NCBI RefSeq assembly: GCF_001559075.2
Contig: NZ_CP014015.2
Coordinates: 186,001-250,000 of the forward strand
DNA: 64,000 nucleotides
From: Citrobacter amalonaticus
GTDB taxonomy: Bacteria; Pseudomonadota; Gammaproteobacteria; Enterobacterales; Enterobacteriaceae
Reading direction: 5' to 3'
Shown here: positions 40,212 through 47,572 of the stretch, in pieces
Numbering within the stretch: the stretch's first letter is position 1
How the letters are laid out: the number at the start of each line of letters is the position of its first letter
Position numbers and translations under genes: made by a program
The notes under the pieces: model-generated
Told to the model about the DNA's origin: nothing
What the model saw: the letters and a program-made list of their open reading frames with translations, nothing else
The model's database searches: none

Positions 40212-41972
40212 ATGGTAACTCATCGTCAGCGCTACCGTGAAAAAGTCTCCCAGATGGTTAGCTGGGGGCACTGGTTTGCACTGTTCAACATTCTGCTGGC
40301 TATCGTGCTCGGCAGCCGTTACCTGTTTGTCGCCGACTGGCCGACAACGCTGGCCGGTCGCGTTTACTCTTATCTGAGTATCGTCGGCCATTTCAGCTTT
40401 CTGGTGTTTGCCACCTATCTGCTGATTCTGTTCCCGTTGACGTTCATTGTGATGTCCCAGAGGCTGATGCGTTTCCTGTCAGCCATTCTGGCGACGGCCG
40501 GAATGACGCTTCTGCTGATCGACAGCGAAGTGTTTACCCGTTTCCACCTGCATCTTAATCCTATCGTCTGGGAACTGGTGATTAACCCCGACCAGAACGA
40601 GATGGCGCGCGACTGGCAGCTGATGTTTATCAGCGTGCCGGTTATCTTGTTGATTGAAATGCTGTTTGCGACCTGGAGCTGGCAAAAACTGCGCAGCCTG
40701 ACGCGTCGTCGTCACTTCGCCAAGCCGCTGGCCGCTTTCTTCTTTGTGTCATTTATTGCTTCCCATGTGGTCTATATCTGGGCGGATGCTAATTTCTATC
40801 GTCCGATCACCATGCAGCGCGCTAATCTGCCACTCTCCTATCCGATGACCGCGCGCCGGTTTCTGGAAAAACATGGTCTGCTGGATGCGCAGGAGTATCA
40901 GCGCCGTCTGGTCGAACAGGGAAATCCTGAAGCGGTGTCCGTGCAGTATCCGTTGAGCGAATTACGCTATCGCGATATGGGCACCGGGCAAAACGTCCTG
41001 CTGATCACAGTCGATGGCCTGAACTATTCGCGCTATGAAAAGCAGATGCCTGCCCTCGCCGGATTTGCCGAGCAGAACATTGCCTTCACGCGACATATGA
41101 GTTCCGGCAACTCTACCGATAACGGTATTTTTGGCCTGTTCTATGGCGTGTCGCCGAGCTATATGGACGGGATTCTGTCCACCCGAACGCCGGCTGCGCT
41201 GATTTCGGCACTGAATCAGCAAGGCTATCAGCTGGGACTGTTCTCTTCCGACGGTTTTACCAGTCCGCTGTACCGCCAGGCGTTGCTGTCTGACTTCTCG
41301 ATGCCAAGCGTACAGACGCAGTCTGACGAACAGACCGCCAGCCAGTGGATTAACTGGCTTGGGCGTTACGCACAGGAAGACAACCGCTGGTTCTCGTGGG
41401 TTTCGTTTAACGGCACCAACGTTGACGACAGCAACCAGACTAACTTCGTTCGCCGCTACGCTCGCGCAGCGGGAGATGTTGATAAGCAGATCAACCGTGT
41501 GCTTGGCGCGCTGCGTGATTCCGGCAAACTAGATAACACGGTGGTGATAATCACCGCTGGTCGCGGCGTTGCGCTGAGCGATGAAGAGAGAAACTTCGCC
41601 TGGTCGCGCGGCCACCTGCAGGTTCCGCTCATCATTCACTGGCCGGGGACTCCCGCGCAGCGGATCAACAGCCTGACCGATCACACAGACGTCATGACCA
41701 CGCTGATGCAGCGTCTGCTCCACGTCAGCACGCCTGCCAATGAATATTCGCAGGGGCAGGATCTGTTCAATGCCAATCGTCGTCACTACTGGGTAACGGC
41801 GGCCGATCTCAGTACGCTGGCGATCACCACGCCTGAAATGACGCTGGTTTTGAACAACAATGGCAAGTACCAGACTTACGATTTACGCGGCGAGAAGATT
41901 AAAGATCAGAAGCCGCAGTTGAGTCTGTTATTACAGGTGCTGACTGACGAGAAGCGTTTTATCGCTAACTGA
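40212..41972 (+). CDS. yejM: YejM/PbgA/LapC, LPS-sensing inner-membrane protein
   Basis: A 586-residue essential regulator of lipopolysaccharide synthesis, same length as E. coli YejM from ATG 40212 (MVTHRQRYREKVSQMVSWG). Five N-terminal membrane segments (to about residue 190), a basic linker, then a periplasmic sulfatase/alkaline-phosphatase-fold domain (LLITVDGLNYSRYEKQMPAL, MSSGNSTDNGIFGLFYG). In E. coli it binds LapB and lipid A and thereby tunes LpxC proteolysis. A longer frame from 40098 overlaps yejL and is rejected. Confidence 0.95.
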   Translation: MVTHRQRYREKVSQMVSWGHWFALFNILLAIVLGSRYLFVADWPTTLAGRVYSYLSIVGHFSFLVFATYLLILFPLTFIVMSQRLMRFLSAILATAGMTLLLIDSEVFTRFHLHLNPIVWELVINPDQNEMARDWQLMFISVPVILLIEMLFATWSWQKLRSLTRRRHFAKPLAAFFFVSFIASHVVYIWADANFYRPITMQRANLPLSYPMTARRFLEKHGLLDAQEYQRRLVEQGNPEAVSVQYPLSELRYRDMGTGQNVLLITVDGLNYSRYEKQMPALAGFAEQNIAFTRHMSSGNSTDNGIFGLFYGVSPSYMDGILSTRTPAALISALNQQGYQLGLFSSDGFTSPLYRQALLSDFSMPSVQTQSDEQTASQWINWLGRYAQEDNRWFSWVSFNGTNVDDSNQTNFVRRYARAAGDVDKQINRVLGALRDSGKLDNTVVIITAGRGVALSDEERNFAWSRGHLQVPLIIHWPGTPAQRINSLTDHTDVMTTLMQRLLHVSTPANEYSQGQDLFNANRRHYWVTAADLSTLAITTPEMTLVLNNNGKYQTYDLRGEKIKDQKPQLSLLLQVLTDEKRFIAN

Positions 41973-42003
41973 TTTATTATTAATCAGTTAGCTGGATGTC
42001 CCC

Positions 42004-42031
42004 TTGCATTCGGTGCGGAAAGCGGTAGTAT
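42004..42031 (+). promoter_or_regulatory. Promoter of tRNA-Pro
   Basis: TTGCAT (42004-42009) and TAGTAT (42026-42031) with a 16-bp spacer lie 15 bp before the tRNA; a C-rich stretch (CCTCCC) follows as discriminator-like sequence, as in stringently controlled stable RNA promoters. Confidence 0.6.
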
Positions 42032-42045
42032 TACCTCCCACAAGT

Positions 42046-42122
42046 CGGCACGTAGCGCAGCCTGGTAGCGCACCGTCATGGGGTGTCGGGGGTCGGAGGT
42101 TCAAATCCTCTCGTGCCGACCA
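42046..42122 (+). tRNA. proL: tRNA-Pro (anticodon GGG)
   Basis: A 77-base tRNA. The acceptor arm CGGCACG pairs with CGTGCCG followed by ACCA encoded in the gene; D-loop CAGCCTGGTAGCG, anticodon loop around ATGGGGT and T-loop GGTTCAAATCC are all standard. Same place as E. coli proL, between yejM and narP. A terminator follows at 42137. Confidence 0.97.
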
Positions 42123-42136
42123 AAATTCCCCAGAAA

Positions 42137-42164
42137 AACCAGCCTTTTACGGCTGGTTTTTTTT
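42137..42164 (+). terminator. Rho-independent terminator of proL
   Basis: AACCAGCC-N6-GGCTGGTT stem and eight T residues, starting 15 bp after the tRNA CCA end. Confidence 0.93.
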
Positions 42165-42167
42165 ATT

Positions 42168-42214
42168 ATTTCCGTCCACCGGAATTGAATTCGATTCGAG
42201 TTATGGACGGAAAT
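42168..42214. repeat. 11-bp inverted repeat between tRNA-Pro and gtrA
   Basis: ATTTCCGTCCA (42168-42178) and TGGACGGAAAT (42204-42214) are exact complements, 25 bp apart, between the proL terminator and gtrA. No T-run follows. It may be an operator for the gtr cluster or a trace of the insertion. The rest of the gap has no gene. Confidence 0.55.
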
Positions 42215-42255
42215 GATGTTACACTTCCGGTTTTGCACAGCCGACCTTATTGCTT

Positions 42256-42618
42256 ATGTGGCATCACTTCATCAAGTACACCTCCGTAGGCGTGATCAAC
42301 ACATTGATCCACTGGATAGTTTTTGCTATCTGCATCTACGCCTTTCATACCCATCAGGCGCTGGCGAATTTCCTGGGCTTCAGTGTGGCGGTCAGTTTTT
42401 CTTTTTACGCCAACGCCCGGTTTACCTTTAAGCAATCGACCACAACGCGTCGCTATCTGCTGTATGTCGGCTTTATGGGCCTGCTCAGTATCCTGACGGG
42501 CTGGGGGGCGGAACAGTGCGGTTTCCCGCCGCTGGTGACGCTGGTCGCGTTCTCCGTCATTAGTCTCATTTGTGGCTTTATCTATTCCAGATTCATTGTA
42601 TTCAAGGACGCACGATGA
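42256..42618 (+). CDS. gtrA: GtrA, bactoprenol-linked glucose flippase
   Basis: A 120-residue protein with four hydrophobic segments, the GtrA family that moves bactoprenol-linked glucose across the inner membrane. FIKYTSVGVINTLIHWIVF, FYANARFTFK and IYSRFIVFKDAR are family motifs also seen in phage P22-type GtrA. ATG 42256 aligns with the usual start; a TTG two codons earlier is in frame. gtrB overlaps its end by 4 bases (ATGA). Confidence 0.92.
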   Translation: MWHHFIKYTSVGVINTLIHWIVFAICIYAFHTHQALANFLGFSVAVSFSFYANARFTFKQSTTTRRYLLYVGFMGLLSILTGWGAEQCGFPPLVTLVAFSVISLICGFIYSRFIVFKDAR

Positions 42619-43562
42619 AAATTTCACTGGTCGTTCCTGTCTTCAACGAAGAAGAAACCATTGGCCTCTTTTACAAGACGGTGCGCGAATATGACGCGCT
42701 GAAAGAACATGATGTCGAAATTGTGTTCATCAACGATGGTAGCACCGACGCAACGGAATCCATCATCAACGCCCTCGCCGTTGCCGACCCGCTCGTTGTC
42801 CCGCTCTCGTTTACGCGAAATTTTGGCAAAGAACCGGCGCTGCTCGCCGGGCTCGACAATGCCAGTGGCGATGCCGTCATTCCGATGGATGTTGATCTCC
42901 AGGATCCTGTCGAAGTCCTGCCGCACCTGATTCAAAAATGGCAAGAAGGGGCGGACATCGTGCTGGCTAAACGTTCCGATCGCTCCGTCGATAGTCGCCT
43001 GAAGCGAAAAACCGCCGAGTGGTTCTATAAGCTGCACAATAAAATCAGTACGCCGCATATCGAAGAAAACGTCGGCGATTTTCGGCTGATGAGTCGTGAA
43101 GTGGTGGACAACATTAAACAAATGCCAGAACGAAATCTGTTCATGAAAGGGATTTTATCCTGGGTTGGCGGCAAAACTGACATCGTCCTCTACGCACGCG
43201 CCACTCGCTGTGCCGGGAAAAGTAAATTCAACGGCTGGAAACTGTGGAATCTGGCACTGGAAGGGATCACCTCTTTTTCCACCTTCCCTCTGCGTATCTG
43301 GACCTACATTGGTCTGGTGGTTGCCCTGCTTTCTTTCACCTACGGCGCGGGAATGGTGATAGATACGCTTCTGTGGGGAAATCCCGTGCGTGGCTATTCT
43401 TCCCTGATTGTGTCAATCCTGTTTCTGGGAGGCGTGCAGCTTATTGGTATTGGCGTGCTGGGTGAGTATATCGGACGAATCTATGTCGAAACCAAGAAGC
43501 GGCCTCGATACATCCTGAAAAAACGTAAAACTGTGGACCATGATTCAGACAAGGATAACTGA
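42615..43562 (+). CDS. gtrB: GtrB, bactoprenol glucosyltransferase
   Basis: A 315-residue GT2-family enzyme that puts glucose from UDP-glucose onto undecaprenyl phosphate. Motifs: SLVVPVFNEEETIGLFYK, FINDGSTDATES, MDVDLQDPVEV (metal-binding DXD region) and VGDFRLMSREVVD; two C-terminal membrane helices follow from about residue 230. Very similar in outline to P22/Shigella prophage GtrB. The ATG at 42615 overlaps gtrA by 4 bases; a longer frame from 42570 is rejected. Confidence 0.94.
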   Translation: MKISLVVPVFNEEETIGLFYKTVREYDALKEHDVEIVFINDGSTDATESIINALAVADPLVVPLSFTRNFGKEPALLAGLDNASGDAVIPMDVDLQDPVEVLPHLIQKWQEGADIVLAKRSDRSVDSRLKRKTAEWFYKLHNKISTPHIEENVGDFRLMSREVVDNIKQMPERNLFMKGILSWVGGKTDIVLYARATRCAGKSKFNGWKLWNLALEGITSFSTFPLRIWTYIGLVVALLSFTYGAGMVIDTLLWGNPVRGYSSLIVSILFLGGVQLIGIGVLGEYIGRIYVETKKRPRYILKKRKTVDHDSDKDN

Positions 43563-45106
43563 TGTTAAAGCATGTTAATAAAAGCATTCTTTTAATTGCC
43601 TTTTTTGCGGTATTTATCCTGGAGTGGTTCACCCCTATTCACTCCGATGATTACCGTTATGCCCTGCTTGGCATCTCATTTGATGCGCACCTGCATCACT
43701 ACCTGACCTGGAGCGGGCGCGTGGTGGCTGATTTTGTCAGCTCGCTTTTGCTCACCACCGGCTCTCGCGGGTTTATCTCAACCATGACCGGCCTTGTCGT
43801 CGTCGCGTTCTGCTATTTCATTGTGAAAACGCCGACGGGCACGCTGAAATGGAAAAAACATGACGCGCTGATTTTTACCCTTATTTTTCTGACCTTTTGG
43901 GTCGCTAACCCGAATATCGGACAAACGGTTTTCTGGATCGTTGGCAGCGCGAACTACCTGTGGACGAATCTGTTCGTCGCCGCATGGATCTGGAACCTGT
44001 ACCGTATACAGCTCCAGCGCGAAGAGCGTACGCATGTTGGTATGCTGTTGCTCGGACTGTTGGCGGGCTGCTCCAATGAAAGCGTCGCGCCATTTGTCGT
44101 GGGTCTCGCCCTTCTGGCTATCGTGTACGATTACTGGCAAGCGAAACGCGTCTACGCGAACAAGGTCGCGTATTTTTTGTCCGCACTGGTGGGCGCCAGT
44201 ATTTTGATTTTCTCGCCAGGCAATTTTATTCGCGCTCAGGGCGCCCATACCGTCTGGTACGATAAATCGCTCGTTGAAAGAATCACGATTCATCTGAGCG
44301 AGCGCTTCTTTAACCACCTGGCGCTGGTCTGGATTTCTTATGTCGTGCTGGTCTTGCTGGCAATTCTTCTGTTCGTGGCGAAACGACAAGGACATCGCAT
44401 TAAAAGTGCGAATCTGGGCATGGTCGGGTTAATGCTGCTGGTGGGGCTGGGGACCTCTTTAATTATGGTGGCCTCCCCGTCGTATCCTGACCGGGTCATG
44501 CTGTCGACATTTTTATTTTTCCTGCTTGCCCTCTCGTTCCTTGCGCGGGAAGTCGTCACGGTAGCCGGACCGCGTGTCATGAAGGGAGTCTATGCCGTTA
44601 CGGGCCTGATGGCTGCGGTATTCATCTGGTCATACGCCTTAATGTATGCCGCTTATACGCGCGTTTATGAGCAGGATTTTGTTCGTGTGAATATCGTTAA
44701 GCACCAACTCAGCCTGGGTCACAAGGACTTTACGGTGCCTGACTTCCACTTCCTGAAAATGCAAAATAGCGGAGGACATTTCGGTTTCTTTCACGATCCG
44801 CAGGTCTATGGCCGTTATTTTGGCGCAGGGAATGTGGCAAAGGAAAAAGTTAACTTCGACTATTCCGTACTCGTAAACGGTAAACAACAAGCCATCGATG
44901 ACAATACCGTGGCCTGGTTCAATAACCGCGGCGATTTAATGCTGGTGAGCAAACATCCGTTAGCCGGTACCGTGCAGGTGAAGACCGAATCGTCCGACAC
45001 GTCGCGTTCGCTTGCGCGCTTTACCGCCGCGAAAATTAACGATGAATACTGGTATTTCAGCGCCATCCCAAAAGCAGAAGTGACTCACGTCGCGCTGCTG
45101 CCCTGA
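43562..45106 (+). CDS. GtrC-type O-antigen glycosyltransferase, integral membrane
   Basis: A 514-residue polytopic protein with about ten membrane segments and a C-terminal periplasmic part (from about residue 370). Near the N-terminus HSDDYRYALLG and TWSGRVVADF resemble the acidic DDYRY/SGR motif of GtrC/DUF6056-type transferases, with the Asp pair as likely catalytic residues. Third gene of gtrABC (starts within the gtrB stop), which by family role transfers glucose from the lipid carrier to a specific O-antigen sugar in the periplasm; acceptor and linkage cannot be read. Base composition is only slightly lower in GC than the neighbours. Confidence 0.78.
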   Translation: MLKHVNKSILLIAFFAVFILEWFTPIHSDDYRYALLGISFDAHLHHYLTWSGRVVADFVSSLLLTTGSRGFISTMTGLVVVAFCYFIVKTPTGTLKWKKHDALIFTLIFLTFWVANPNIGQTVFWIVGSANYLWTNLFVAAWIWNLYRIQLQREERTHVGMLLLGLLAGCSNESVAPFVVGLALLAIVYDYWQAKRVYANKVAYFLSALVGASILIFSPGNFIRAQGAHTVWYDKSLVERITIHLSERFFNHLALVWISYVVLVLLAILLFVAKRQGHRIKSANLGMVGLMLLVGLGTSLIMVASPSYPDRVMLSTFLFFLLALSFLAREVVTVAGPRVMKGVYAVTGLMAAVFIWSYALMYAAYTRVYEQDFVRVNIVKHQLSLGHKDFTVPDFHFLKMQNSGGHFGFFHDPQVYGRYFGAGNVAKEKVNFDYSVLVNGKQQAIDDNTVAWFNNRGDLMLVSKHPLAGTVQVKTESSDTSRSLARFTAAKINDEYWYFSAIPKAEVTHVALLP

Positions 45107-45112
45107 ATGCAA

Positions 45113-45146
45113 GAGCCTCTCATCGCGATGAGAGGCTCCCCCCTTT
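45113..45146 (+). terminator. Rho-independent terminator of the gtr cluster
   Basis: GAGCCTCTCAT-CGCG-ATGAGAGGCTC, perfect 11-bp stem, followed by C-rich sequence and four T. Confidence 0.85.
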
Positions 45147-45276
45147 TCCCGACAGGTTTTACTTCTTACCCATGCGTAATCTGGGGTAATATTTCTCCCT
45201 CTTATCGATGCGGTGAATCTGGACGATTCGCGATCGAATAACAATAATGATTCTAATAAAATCTCGGGAGATAACT

Positions 45277-45924
45277 ATGCCTGAAGCAACGCCTTTTCAG
45301 GTGCTGGTGGTAGATGACCACCCTCTTATGCGTCGTGGTATCCGTCAATTACTGGAGCTGGATCCGACATTTGAGGTGGTTGCCGAAGCGGGCGATGGCG
45401 CAACGGCGATTGATCTGGCAAACCGTCTCGATCTGGATTTAATCCTGCTTGATCTGAATATGAAAGGGCTGAGCGGTCTGGATACGTTGAACGCCCTGCG
45501 ACGCGATGGGATCACGGCGCAGATTATCATTCTCACCGTTTCGGATTCGGCCAGCGACATCTACGCCCTGATTGACGCCGGCGCAGATGGCTATCTGCTG
45601 AAAGACAGCGATCCGGAAGTTCTGCTGGACGCCATTCGCACAGGCGCCAATGGCGGCAAGGTTTTCAGCGAACGCGTCAGTGATTATCTGCGCGAGCGCG
45701 AAATGTTTGGTGAGGAGGACGATCCGTTCAGCATGCTGACCGAGCGGGAGCTGGATGTTCTGCACGAGCTGGCACAGGGACTGTCCAACAAGCAGATTGC
45801 CTCGGTCCTCAACATTTCCGAACAAACCGTAAAAGTGCATATTCGCAACCTGCTGCGCAAGCTCAACGTACGCTCACGCGTTGCCGCGACTATTTTATTT
45901 TTACAAACCCGCGGATTACAGTGA
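45277..45924 (+). CDS. narP: Nitrate/nitrite response regulator NarP
   Basis: A 215-residue NarL/FixJ-type response regulator, the same length as E. coli NarP from ATG 45277. Receiver domain 1-125: VVDDHPLMRRG, phospho-Asp in ILLDLNMKGLSG (Asp59 region), LTVS and the conserved Lys in LLKDSDPE. LuxR-type helix-turn-helix from about 148: LTERELDVLHELAQGLSNKQ, NISEQTVKVHIRNLLRKL. In E. coli NarP is phosphorylated mainly by NarQ and activates nap-ccm, which lies next to it here in convergent orientation. Confidence 0.96.
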   Translation: MPEATPFQVLVVDDHPLMRRGIRQLLELDPTFEVVAEAGDGATAIDLANRLDLDLILLDLNMKGLSGLDTLNALRRDGITAQIIILTVSDSASDIYALIDAGADGYLLKDSDPEVLLDAIRTGANGGKVFSERVSDYLREREMFGEEDDPFSMLTERELDVLHELAQGLSNKQIASVLNISEQTVKVHIRNLLRKLNVRSRVAATILFLQTRGLQ

Positions 45925-45937
45925 ATCAGCGACACCA

Positions 45938-45959
45938 GGCCGGAGCATTCAATCCGGCC
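45938..45959. terminator. Hairpin between convergent narP and ccmH
   Basis: GGCCGGA-N8-TCCGGCC, perfect 7-bp GC-rich arms between the two stops; T-runs are absent, so it may act as a 3' stabiliser more than a terminator. Confidence 0.55.
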
Positions 45960-45965
45960 GGGTGG

Positions 45966-47018
45966 TTACTCACTCTTAGGCGATAAGTGCTGCATCGCCT
46001 GCGCGATACTACGCTCAATCACCGCACGACGCGTATCGTTCGCCGGCAGCATCTTCAGCATCATCTCCCAGGCGGCAACCGCGTCGCCAAAACGTTCCTG
46101 CTCAAAGGCATTGAAGGCGTACATGCTCAGAACCCGCACATTGGCGTGATCGCTACGGACCAGTTCTCGCAGTAGTTCCCCTCCACGACGGTTATCATCA
46201 GGATCGGAAGAGCGGGTCAGCGCCTCAGCATAGCCCAGTGCCGCATCGCTGTTCTTTGGATCGAGTCGATAGGCATTGGCATATGCTTCGGTAGCAGTAC
46301 TGGCATTGCCGAGCACCATACCGATCCGCCCCAGCATGATCCAGCCTTCCACGTTCGTCGCATCACTTTGCAGACGAGTGCGTAGCCCCAGCGCCAGACG
46401 CGTCATCTCTTCCTCATCCAGCGGCTGTGCTTTTGGATCCAACGCGCGTTCCAGCAGTGCCGGGCTTTGTGCCGTCGCCATCTGCCAGATTTCCACTTGC
46501 TTATAGCTCCCGGTCTGGTAATAACTGACGGCCCCCACGATGACGGCAATCACAATCCCCGGCAGATAAACCGCCAACCCGGCTCGTTTACCCTCCGGTA
46601 ACGCCATCTCATCCGGGAACACCTCCTGTTTCAGGCGTACCCGCCGACGCGAACGGGCAACGATAATCCAGCCTCCCGCGCCAATTGCCGCCACAGGAAG
46701 CACCCACAGCAGGACAGTCAGGGGGGTCAGCGGCGGATCATAGGTGACGAAGTTACCATAGCGCGCCACCATATAGTCGACGATCTCTTTCTGACTTTTC
46801 CCTTCCTGCATCAGCTCATAAACTTTCTGTCGCAGGTCGGTCGCAATCATCGAATTGGAATCCGCGATGCTGTTGTTCTGGCATTTCGGACAGCGCAGTT
46901 GTTCAGTCAACTGGCGGAACTGTTGCTCCTGGGTCTCATCCTTAAACTGCATCACATCAATGGTGGCCAGCGCATTAGCAGAAAACAGCAGCATCAGCAC
47001 ACTCAGCAAAATTCTCAT
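45966..47018 (-). CDS. ccmH: Cytochrome c maturation protein CcmH (CcmH-CcmI fusion)
   Basis: A 350-residue protein, as in E. coli, from ATG 47018. It has a signal peptide (MRILLSVLMLLFSANALA), a redox domain with LRCPKCQNNS, a membrane helix near 105, then a CcmI-type part with another helix and a periplasmic TPR domain (YANAYRLDPKNSDAALGYAE). It prepares apocytochrome cysteines and presents the CXXCH to CcmF. Overlaps dsbE by 4 bases; last gene of the nap-ccm run. Confidence 0.95.
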   Translation of the reverse strand: MRILLSVLMLLFSANALATIDVMQFKDETQEQQFRQLTEQLRCPKCQNNSIADSNSMIATDLRQKVYELMQEGKSQKEIVDYMVARYGNFVTYDPPLTPLTVLLWVLPVAAIGAGGWIIVARSRRRVRLKQEVFPDEMALPEGKRAGLAVYLPGIVIAVIVGAVSYYQTGSYKQVEIWQMATAQSPALLERALDPKAQPLDEEEMTRLALGLRTRLQSDATNVEGWIMLGRIGMVLGNASTATEAYANAYRLDPKNSDAALGYAEALTRSSDPDDNRRGGELLRELVRSDHANVRVLSMYAFNAFEQERFGDAVAAWEMMLKMLPANDTRRAVIERSIAQAMQHLSPKSE

Positions 47019-47572
47019 TGCCCGGCCTCCTTGCTGTATTTCTCCCACAGCGGCTTGATTTCACTCTCCCAGACGCGGGCGTTCAAATCCCCGGCATGGC
47101 GATAGCGAATAATGCCTTTACCGTCGATCAGGAAGGTTTCCGGTGCGCCATAGACCCCAAGGTCCAGGCCCAGCATACCGTCGCCGTCAAACAGGCTCAG
47201 CGCGTAGGGATTGCCCAACTCTTTCAGCCAGACGATAGCCTTCTGGCGATCGTCTTTATAATTCAGCCCCACCACGCGAATCCCCTGCGCCGACAGCTGG
47301 TTCAGATACTGATGCTCAGCGCGGCAGGTGGGACACCACGTCGCCCAGACGTTGAGTAAGACCGGTTTACCCTGAGTCAGCACGTCCGCCTCATAATGCT
47401 TACCGGGGTTCTCCAGCGACTCAAGCCGGAAGGTTGGTACCGGTTTGCCAATCAGCGCCGACTCCAGATTCGTCGGCGTGTCGCCTTCAGCATTACGCGC
47501 CAGTTGCCACAGCAGCGCCGCGGCAATCACGAGAAAAATCACAAAAGGAATCAAAAGTACGTTGCGCTTCAT
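47015..47572 (-). CDS. dsbE: Thiol:disulfide protein DsbE/CcmG
   Basis: A 185-residue membrane-anchored periplasmic thioredoxin-fold reductase. One N-terminal helix, then WATWCPTCRAEHQYL with the WCPTC active site and a GAPETFLIDGKG cis-Pro region. It keeps apocytochrome c haem-site cysteines reduced. Four-base overlaps with ccmF and ccmH. Confidence 0.96.
   Translation of the reverse strand: MKRNVLLIPFVIFLVIAAALLWQLARNAEGDTPTNLESALIGKPVPTFRLESLENPGKHYEADVLTQGKPVLLNVWATWCPTCRAEHQYLNQLSAQGIRVVGLNYKDDRQKAIVWLKELGNPYALSLFDGDGMLGLDLGVYGAPETFLIDGKGIIRYRHAGDLNARVWESEIKPLWEKYSKEAGQ

Noticed and set aside
42123..42255. Dam/OxyR phase-variation switch upstream of gtrA
   Set aside because: There is no GATC in the gap, so the known mechanism cannot apply.
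42046..45276. Phage attachment repeat (copy of the tRNA-Pro 3' end) downstream of the gtr genes
   Set aside because: The 45107-45276 region was read for GGTTCAAATCC and CGTGCCGACCA-like sequence; none was found, and no integrase is present.
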